DNA of 64,000 nt from Diplonema japonicum. Taxonomy: Eukaryota > Euglenozoa > Diplonemea > Diplonemida > Diplonemidae. Position 1 is the stretch's first letter. Each line of letters begins with the position of its first letter. Under the pieces are notes generated by a model. That model saw only the letters and a program-made list of their open reading frames with translations. It was not told the DNA's origin and searched no databases. Both the position numbers and the translations under genes were made by a program. Shown here one piece after another: positions 53,706 through 61,925 of the stretch. Location of the stretch: contig OZ025679.1 in assembly GCA_964019335.1 (NCBI GenBank), positions 496,001 to 560,000 of the forward strand, written 5' to 3'.

Positions 53706-54741
53706 ATGTCTGGCACTCAAGCACCGTCCTTCGAGGCAGATATCACCAGGAACAGGAAGAAGGTGGTATGGCGGAAGGAGGAGTGCGATAGGCACGAGAT
53801 GACGATGCGCGACAAGGAAGCTGCAGGGTACTGGCTGATCTCCATGCCTGAGCATGTGGGGAAGATGCTGGCTAGCAGGGGACCAGGTGCGAGGCCGAGG
53901 GGAATCATGAAGATATGTAAGTCAAGGAAACAGGGGAAGAAGGAGTGCATGATGCATGTAAGGTTTGAAGGGGAAGGCGTGCTGCCCGTGCGGCACTGTC
54001 AGATGTGCGGTCTTGCCGATGACTCGCATGGCACGAAGCTATGCTGCAAGCAGAAGGCGGTTCCTTGGTGCTCTTTTGATTCTCTGCCGTATTGCGAATA
54101 CTGTGGAACAAGGCTGATAGGAGCGCAGCAATGCCATGAGTGCAAAACGGTGGAGGTGCAGCTGCTGATGAGTACCCAGCCAGCCGACAGACCGCTGATT
54201 GGGATTACGGCGGCGAAAACGGATAAGTCATACAGCTACGAGCTGGACAAGACGCCTGTGAATGACCGGCTGGACATGGTGGTCCCTGAGGTGCTGAGTA
54301 GTGCGGGGGTGCAGAAGATGGTGATCATGAAGAAGACGTGGAAGTGCTCTGACTGTGGAACGGCGACGCAGGGCAAATGCGTTGTGACTGGAAAACTCCA
54401 CGAGCCGCCTGTCGAGCGCAAAACAGAGATCGAGAATGAGGAGTACGAGCGCATCGACGAGGAGCTGGACTTCAAGTTCACGAAGCGCCCAGACGACGTG
54501 GTTCTCGCAAACATCGTGCGTGCCATGCAGACCGCCCCCGACAAGGTATACCCCTCGCTATGCTCACTTCATACAGAAATGGAACATCATATCTATCGGC
54601 AATGCTGCTCTCGAAAACCACAAGCAAGTGAAGTACCTTGTTGGTATGCACAGCCACCACTGCACCACCACCACAGGCAAGGTCGCCGTGAAGGTCGACG
54701 AAATGTACTACAAACTGATGCCCAAGCACCACAAGAAATAA
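53706..54741 (+). CDS. Zinc-ribbon protein, function unknown
   Basis: 334 aa from exons 53706-54545 and 54577-54741, with a 31-nt phase-0 intron (GTATAC...ATACAG), the shortest well-supported one here. Spliced, it gains a 54-aa end (KWNIISIGNAALENHKQVKY ... EMYYKLMPKHHKK). Zinc-binding pairs occur at residues ~98-155 (CQMCG, LCCK, YCEYCGTRL, CHECK) and ~217-228 (WKCSDCG). The rest is charged. No recognised family; the cysteine layout recalls RNA- or protein-binding zinc ribbons. The ATG lies 18 nt after CTTTCTAG (AG at 53688) and 61 nt from the previous gene. Confidence 0.78.
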
Positions 54742-55315
54742 GAATAAAGATAGCCGTTGAAAGGGTCATCTCCCTTCTATCTATGCACAGCATTTTGTAC
54801 TGTGTTTTCCCTTTTTTATTTTTTTTTATAAACATTGCCGCGTTTTCCCAAAGGTCTTGTCAAAAGCCGTCCGTAAGACATCTGAGCTTGTTTACAATTA
54901 GTATGGATGGGTCTGGGATTGTTTGACCACTTTTTGCACTTTTCATGTTTTTTGTGACCCTGCACCCCCTGACGACCGGAGCACAAGTAGCAGTTCTACC
55001 ACAACGCGAGTGCTTTTAGTGTCTATGCTTTGAACAGCAACCTTCAATGAAACCCATTTTTAACGAGACCATGGTCCCCCATGCAAATTTGAGGGTTTTA
55101 AGTGATCCAGGTGGCCCCAAAGACCCAGTATACAATGAGAGAAATTGGGTTGGTGCTGCCCAGTTTCGGACGGGGAACGAAAAACCGAAAACCCCGATTG
55201 ACCAATGACGACAATTAAGGCCGTTGGAAGACGCGACCATCCCAAGGCTGGATTGTCGGCGAGTATGTATTTACACTGCAGTTTCACCGTTTGCTCTTAA
55301 CACACATATCACAAA
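54742..55315. other. Intergenic spacer with an unexplained non-repetitive block
   Basis: After a T-rich stretch, 54940-55300 is a normal-complexity block with two overlapping minus-strand frames of ~75 codons (55016-55240, 55060-55287). Neither looks like a real protein by composition, and neither has splice-leader context. It may be a decayed mobile element, an RNA gene or regulatory DNA. AG at 55281 (CACTGCAG) is the likely acceptor for the next gene. Confidence 0.5.
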
Positions 55316-56608
55316 ATGTTGCGCCGTGCTGCCTGGTTAGCTGGTCCTCTTAGGCACTCGCTGAGGAGTGTGAGCCTTCCTGCCGACAAGAAGAAGAACA
55401 ACAGTGAGTGCATCGACCAGCAGCCCGCTCGCAGGAGCACGCTGTTCCCCACGCTGCAGGAGAAGGGCATGACTGTTGGTGAGGTCAACAACGGCGTCTC
55501 CAGTATGCAAAGGGCGTTGTCCTTCGACCACAGTGGGGAGGACCAGGTCAAGGCTGAGTACTTCGCTTGCCGCGAGAACGCTGCGATCTGGGACATGTCG
55601 TCCTTCGTGAAGCTGAGGATCTCCGGCCCCGACGCCTCTGCGGAGTTGGAGCACCTTTGCTCCCTCACGGTGGACCGCCCTGTCGAAGAGGGCCGTTTGG
55701 TCTACTGCTGCCTCTGCAACAAGGATGGCGGCATTGAGGCTGACGTCACTGTGCTGCGTACGGGCGAGGAGGAGTACTACATGGTGGTCGGCGCGGAGCT
55801 GCTCCGTCACGTTCTGCACTACCTGCGCAGCCACATCAGGCCGGGCAAGAAGGTTACTGTGACAGATATCAGCGACGATGTGGGCGTGCTGTGCTGTGCC
55901 GGCCCTACTAGCAGGGCTGTGCTGGGTGATGCTGTCCCTGGCGCCGACTTCTCGAACGAAGCCTTCCCGTTCGCCACCGCCAAGAGGTTGACCATCAACG
56001 ACGTGCCCGTGCTGGCCCTCAGGGTGTGCTTCATGGGCGACCTTGGGTGGGAGCTGCACTGCGACATGGAGAACCTGCCTGTCTTGTATGATGCCGTGTC
56101 CGCTGCGGGGGCTACCTACGGGGTCCGCGACGCGGGGTACGCATGCCTTGCCAGTCTGAGGACGGAGAAGATGTTCCTGCACTGGGGGAAGACCATGCGT
56201 GTCGGCGTCGAAGTGACTGCACAGGAAACACCCTTGGAGATTGGCTTCCCTGTTAAGAAGGCCCCGTTCATTGCGTCGCAGGCGCTGGGTGAGAAGAAGG
56301 GGAAGGTCTCCAAGAGGCTGATCACTATCCAGCCGAATGAGCCGACAGACCTGAGGTTCAAGGGACATGAAGTGCTTCTAAGGGACGGGAAGGAGGTGGG
56401 CATCGTCTCCACAACAGCCTACTCCTACGGCCTCGAGAGGCCTGTCGCCATTGGATGGATCGACAACGAGGGCGCCCCTGCTAAGTGGAGCTGGGTCCTC
56501 AGCCCTGATGCCAAGCACGAGGTGCGCCTTGACGACGGTACCCTCGTGCCCTGCCAGCTCTCGAAGAGGGCCGCCTTCGACTCTGACGGCGCCCGTATGC
56601 GTTCATAG
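55316..56608 (+). CDS. Mitochondrial GcvT-family folate-binding protein (DMGDH/SARDH C-terminal-like)
   Basis: 430 aa, single exon. The N-terminus MLRRAAWLAGPLRHSLRSVS is a good mitochondrial presequence. Residues ~55-420 follow the GCV_T plus C-terminal barrel fold: WDMSSFVKLRISGPDA, NKDGGIEADVTVLRT, VGVLCCAGPTSRAVLGD, MGDLGWELHC, YACLASLRTEKMFLHWGKTM, and TPLEIGFPVKKAPFIASQAL. The RTEKMFLHWG and TPLEIG stretches are closer to the folate-binding half of dimethylglycine/sarcosine dehydrogenases than to the glycine-cleavage T-protein, yet the FAD domain is absent. It probably binds tetrahydrofolate and transfers or captures a one-carbon unit. Whether it serves glycine cleavage or demethylation is unclear. 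Confidence 0.85.
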   Translation: MLRRAAWLAGPLRHSLRSVSLPADKKKNNSECIDQQPARRSTLFPTLQEKGMTVGEVNNGVSSMQRALSFDHSGEDQVKAEYFACRENAAIWDMSSFVKLRISGPDASAELEHLCSLTVDRPVEEGRLVYCCLCNKDGGIEADVTVLRTGEEEYYMVVGAELLRHVLHYLRSHIRPGKKVTVTDISDDVGVLCCAGPTSRAVLGDAVPGADFSNEAFPFATAKRLTINDVPVLALRVCFMGDLGWELHCDMENLPVLYDAVSAAGATYGVRDAGYACLASLRTEKMFLHWGKTMRVGVEVTAQETPLEIGFPVKKAPFIASQALGEKKGKVSKRLITIQPNEPTDLRFKGHEVLLRDGKEVGIVSTTAYSYGLERPVAIGWIDNEGAPAKWSWVLSPDAKHEVRLDDGTLVPCQLSKRAAFDSDGARMRS

Positions 56609-56839
56609 ATGCAAATGGTTAACACAACATTATAAATTGTGCTTTATCATTTTACCTCTCTCTCTCTCTCTCTTTTTTTTTCTTCTTTCTTTTTTTAATT
56701 TTTTTTTTGATTTTCTTTTTGTCAAAAACTGTCACTCTTCGCGTGCTTGGTGAGCGTAACCTCGTATTTTTTTTTCTTTTTTTTTTTTATATCCATTCGG
56801 CCGAGAACGGCTCTCTCCTACCTGATGAAAGCTGTAAGC

Positions 56840-56870
<31 letters not shown>

Positions 56871-58221
56871 GAAATGGAGAGAAGCCTTAGTATCCGTCTA
56901 CGCATTCATCCCCTGTGCGGTCCTTTCACAGGCGCCAACTGTAGTTTGCTCCTTTTTTTTTTTTTTAAAGAAATATTTTATTCTCTGTGTTCTCCTTCAT
57001 TTTATTTTTAATTTTTTCGTGTTTCCCTCCGTTGCTCCTTCCCCCTTCCCCCGTCCAGTTTTTTTTTTTTTTTTTTTTTTTTTTGATCCACACGCCTATT
57101 TTTAAAAGGGGAATAAAAATGTCCCGTAAAATCAATTTCTCCTTTTTTGGGCTACATGAAAATTTCTCCCTTGTTGTTTTTTTTCTTTCTTTTCTGATTT
57201 CCTCTTTTTTTTTTTTTTTCATTTTTCCCCTCTTTTTTTTCCCCCTTGTTTTTTTTCTTTTTTTTCTCGCTCATTCAACGAAGGCGGGTTAAATCAAGAA
57301 AAGAAAAGAAGGGGGAAAAGAGGAAAAATAAAAAGATAACAAATCAAGGCAATCAAAAGGTCTACAGAAAAGAAAAGAAGACAAATAAGGGGGATGGAGG
57401 GGGATTACCCACAATACTAAAGATTTTACTAAAGAAAAAAAAGATTAGTTTTTTTTTTTTTTTAAATAAATAAATAAATAAATAAATAAAAAAACAGAAG
57501 CGAAAAAAAAAAAGATCTAACGTAAAAGAAATTGAATTAGTTTTTTTATTATTTTTTTTTATTACTTCCCTCATCTCGATGAGTTTTTTTTTTTTTTGAC
57601 ATGTAAAAGAATATGAAAAGAAAAAGAGAATGAGGCCATCTGGTTAGCTTCCTTTTTTTTTTTTTCAGTCTATATTTTTTATTTTGTTTTTTTTTCACTC
57701 TATGGAAAAAGGATATGGGTTCCTGTATGTTTTCTTAGTGGCGTTCCCAGGCACTCTGCGGTAAGAAGAAAAAAAAAAATGAAGAGCAAAAAAAAAAAAA
57801 AAGAAAAAAAAAGACCACAAAAAACAACAGACCCGTTCAGTCTCCCCTGCTCCTACCCTTTTTTTTCCTGATACTCTTTCCCCTTCCCCAAATCTGCATT
57901 TTTATTTTTTTTATTTGTTATTCCAAACATGGGCATGGGCATATTCCACGATTTATTATTTTTTTTTCTTTCTTCGCAAGTGAGGAACAGTCTGAGGCGT
58001 GTAGCCCATTGCATGCAGCACTCTCACAGGGACGGCCGTTCGCCTTTCTTCTTTTTTTTTCTGTTGTGCCACCTCACGCGGAACTTCTTTCCTTTCCACT
58101 CGAAATGCCCTGCCCCCCCCCCTTTTTTTTGTTTGTCTTATTTTCTCTTTTTTTTTATTCTTTTTTTATTCCTTCGTTATTCCTGTTCCACATGCAACAT
58201 CCCATTCACACGCTCAGGAAC
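56609..58221. other. 1.6-kb homopolymer and microsatellite desert
   Basis: No credible gene. It contains CTCTCTCTCTCTCTC (near 56658), A and T runs over 20 nt (56840-56866; 57061-57084), an AAAT/AATA tetranucleotide tract (57465-57490) and dense T-rich DNA. A final pyrimidine-rich stretch with AG at 58217 (CGCTCAG) leads into the next ATG. Confidence 0.65.
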
Positions 58222-61047
58222 ATGGACACCGCCCTCTGTCTTGCAGACATGGCCCCTCCTATAGGGGCCAAGGTCGATGGCTCTGTGAGGACAAAGCGGG
58301 GCGAGCACGCCTTCACCCACCCCGAGTGGGACCGGCCTTGGCGGTCGAAGTCTCAGCAACGCCGTGCTGAGGAGCTCACAGCCAAGGAAGTCGAGGCCGA
58401 GACGCAGGCACGAAAGAACAACGTTCTCCGCAGGCAGATCCAAGTGACACAGGCACAGCTCCGAAAGGAGGCCTCGGAGAAGCAAGCGGATATAGCCTAC
58501 CTCGAAGAAGAGCACAAGTTGCAGACTCTCAAGCATGAAGGATCTTTCACAGATTTCAAAGAAGAAGCCAGCCGCAGGGAAATGGCCTTAAAGAGACAGC
58601 TAGCAAACCTTCAGAGAGCCAAAGATGACGAGAGCCGCCTGGCAAGTGAAGAGAAGAGACGTCTCGAGACGCAGATCACAACCCTCTCCGAGGGCCACAG
58701 CAAGGAGCTGGCGCAACAAGTGCGGAACGACAAGCTGGAGATCGACAGCCTTGCGAAGCTGCTGGCGGCCAAAGACAAAGAGCTCAAAGAAGCGGAGACA
58801 CGCCACCACAAAGAAGCCCTGGAGGCCCTGACATCGAAAGACGCTGCTTCAGACGCTTTGGTGAAGCAGCTACATGAGGCTGATGAGAACTGGCGGCAGG
58901 CACTTGACGATCAGCAGAACAGGTCTAACGCCTTGCGAAAGGAGGACCTACTCAGAGCGGAGGGGCTGGAATCCAAGTTGAAGGAAGCGAACGAAAAGGT
59001 GGCTGAAGGGCTGAGAAAGATCTCGACACTAGAACGGAAGATAGGGACCCTTGAGAATGACGCGACAGGGTGGGCTAACAGGCTGCTGTCACAGGTGGAC
59101 ACAATGGTGAACTCCTTCACAGGCACGGCGCCCATGGTGACGATCCTGCCGAAGGATAAGCCCGCGAACCCCTTGCGCGAGAGGCTGTGGTACAGGCTGC
59201 AGCAGTTGTGGGAGCTTGTCAACTCGCAGCACGACGCAGAGCGAAAGATGAGAGATGACAAAGAGACCAAAGAGGAATACCAGATGAGGGAGAAGAAGCA
59301 AGAGAAAGAAAGGTGGGAAGAGCGTCGCAGGGACATGCTGAATCTGGAGCAGGAGATGGATGACCTGAGGCAGAAGCAGGAGCGGCTCTCCAAGGCTTAT
59401 GAAGAGCTGCGCCGTCATGCCGACGATGTCGAGCAGAGCGAGAGGTACCTCACTCACAGGCTGCACTACTTCGTCGACGATGTTATTGTGTCGGAGGAGA
59501 GCAGGACCCAGCCCACAGCACCCCCCGCCCCGCGGCCGGGTCCCATGTACATTGTTTTCCTTTCGGCGCAGAGCACGTCACTTGTTTCTGAGAAACAACT
59601 GGTATCCAAACATTTTCACCAGCAACACCACACAGTTTAAAGCGGCGATGGAGATCTTCACTCGTGTCGTGCGGACGACAGGCCACCTTCGGGGCGGATA
59701 CGAGGTATTTTTCTTCACTTCTCTAAGATCTACACAGGCTGCTTGCAAAGGAGATGGGTTTCTGTTCCTTTTTCAGAACGTGGCTGAAGCTTATGAGTTT
59801 GCCCTTGATGTGCAGCTGGGGCTATACAGTGCGAGGTGGCCTGCTGCAGTGCTGCAGCACACTGACATCCATGGCAGCGACGATTTGTGGAATGGCGTCA
59901 AGTGTAGGATTGCCGTGCACTATGGCATCGTGGAGGTATGGTGATAGGTGGCCAGGTTTACCTTTTCACACAGAAAGACTCAATCGGCCTTGTTGAGGAG
60001 AGGACTTATCACGGAGCTGGGCTTGTGTATGCAGCTGCTGTGCACGAGAAGACGGCCCCGGGACAGATTGTTCTCAGTGGCAGGTCGTGGGATGAAGTGC
60101 AGCACAAGCTGGACGTCTTGCCCAAGGTGGACATCGTGTCTCTCGGAATGCACACAGTGGTCGCAACCAGCAGTGGAGACGGCGTGGAACCAGATCGTCT
60201 GATGCAGATCCTGCCTGACAGGCTGGCAGGCAGGCGATTCCCACCAGTAGCTCAAACGGCCGCGTTGTCCATTGGCCATCAGGAGACCTTGTGCGATGCA
60301 ACGCTGAAGGAGGTTGAACTGTTCCACAAGAATGGGAACGCCCTACGCAGGGGAACCGAAGCCATCACGGAGGAGCTAGAAGCTATTAGCAAGGCAGCTA
60401 TTGTGACCACGGGGAAGCTGCGGAATATGCAGTTGGACAAACCGTGGAAACAGGAGGACATGGTGGGAGCTTATGCGACCATCGATGAGATGATGCTGCG
60501 TCACGACACCACGAGGAAGACCCTGCAAGACATCAGTGTTGCACAGGAACACCTGTCCCGCCAGCAGAGATGCTTGGAGACTGCGGTGGCGGTACACAAT
60601 GAGAGCGTGCTCACTGAATCAGAACACAGGCGGGAGATTCTTATCATGAAACAAAAGCATGAAGAGCAGCTGCACGCTGTGCAGTCGCAATGCAAGGCAG
60701 AGGCACAGAGGCTCTTGCTGTCTGTGATGAAGAAAGATGAAGTGCAGCAGCGTGCCATGAACGCAAGTACCCTCGAGCACCTTCAGAGGGAGATCGCGAG
60801 CCAGCGGCGTGGGTACCACGACGAGATGTTCGATAGAGAGGGCCCCATCAGACACCTGGACAGACATGGCCCCCGTTCTCAGGGGACAAGCCCTAAACGA
60901 AGCAAGACAAAGCGTGGCAGCGTGGCAACCTGGGGCAGGTCCCGAACACCGAAGCACTCTAAGCCGCTGCAAACGACGACGCCTATCTTTTCTCCATCCG
61001 TGCGGAGTCGGCCCGACAGCTTCTTGGGTGGCTTGTCGTTAGCGTAG
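58222..61047 (+). CDS. Coiled-coil protein with degenerate class III nucleotide cyclase domain
   Basis: 906 aa from exons 58222-59601, 59636-59704, 59738-59935 and 59974-61047. The introns are 34, 33 and 38 nt. The 34-nt one removes an apparent frameshift and joins SEKQL to FKAAMEIF. Residues ~25-430 are mostly coiled coil. A cyclase-like domain spans ~440-650: MYIVFLSAQSTSL at strand 1, GGYEAACKGDGFLFLF, VQLGLYSARW, CRIAVHYGIVE, then YHGAGLVYAAAVHEKTAPGQIVLS. The first metal Asp (FxDI) is Ser here, and the Asn and Arg of the transition-state motif (VNxAAR) are Tyr and Val; only GDG remains. It is therefore probably catalytically dead. A coiled coil and a basic Ser-rich tail end the protein. 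No membrane helix, unlike trypanosome receptor cyclases. Confidence 0.82.
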
Positions 61048-61229
61048 GCATACCTTTAATATTGGTGGACCTCTTCCATCTGTGAATTTATTTGTATTTT
61101 AGTAGTTTGTTACAGAGGCATTCCCTTTCTTGCCCGAAGCTTTCTTGTGTTTTAACCATTGTCAATTCTAGATGCAGTAGCTAGACTTTTTAATTTGAGC
61201 AACACTCTGACGTACTCTCACTAGGTGCC

Positions 61230-61843
61230 ATGGAGTGTTCGCTGGACAGTCTGCACTTTCCGCTGCGGCCCCTGAGGGACATGGTGGGGGTTGTGAATAT
61301 AGTGAGGGTATTGAACAATAGTGCTGACTTCGTGCAGTACAAAGTAACGTCGACGCACAAGGAGTGCATCAATGCCCACCCTTGCAATGGGATGCTAAGC
61401 CCGTGGGCAGAGACGGAGGTGGAAATAAGATGGTGTGAAGATGTACCCATGCGTGACTACAGCAACCTGAGACCACCGCAACAGCCACGCGTCAGGATAC
61501 AGCCAGTAAATGGTGGTCCTTCGCATGAGCTACACGTCTTGTTTGAGATGCCTAAGGAGAGTGCCAAACACTACTTCTACGTGGGTACAACCCTCTACGC
61601 CCATCCACCGCCTTTCGTTGCCTCCGCCTCAGACATAGGCACAGCAGACGTCACGCGGTATGAGGAGTCCAGAAAGCGAGACCGCCCCATCCTCTCTGAC
61701 ACATACTCTTCGGAAACAGAGGTATGCCAAAGTGACACGTCGCAACCCCACAGTCCGAGTTATCTGGCTTCGAGCACCACACACGACACCACCCTATACG
61801 GCACACCCCTGATACACGGATCTGTACTTGTTTACTTTCTTGA
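61230..61843 (+). CDS. MSP/VAP-like domain protein
   Basis: 193 aa if exons 61230-61721 and 61754-61843 are joined across a 32-nt intron (GTATGC...CCCACAG). The ATG lies 6 nt after CTCACTAG (AG at 61224). Residues ~5-130 fit the immunoglobulin-like major sperm protein fold: LRDMVGVVNIVRVLNNSADF, VQYKVTSTHKE, GMLSPWAETEVEIRW, then HELHVLFEMPKESAKHYFYV. MSP domains bind FFAT-type peptides or polymerise. The boundary is uncertain: the frame stays open without splicing to the window end, so this may instead be the first part of one protein with the next entry (unspliced, or spliced 61722-61916). I prefer two genes because 61844-61925 looks like the other trans-splice spacers. Confidence 0.6.
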
Positions 61844-61925
61844 TTTACACCTTTTTACCTTTTTTTCCGCATTAATAACGCATCGTGTTCACCACTGCCT
61901 TATTTCTGCTCTACAGGGATGCGAG

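Noticed and set aside
59575-59640. Apparent frameshift or pseudogene break in the cyclase-like gene
   Set aside because: A 34-nt GTATCC...CACACAG intron (59602-59635) restores the frame and gives an ungapped match to the cyclase alpha-1 region.
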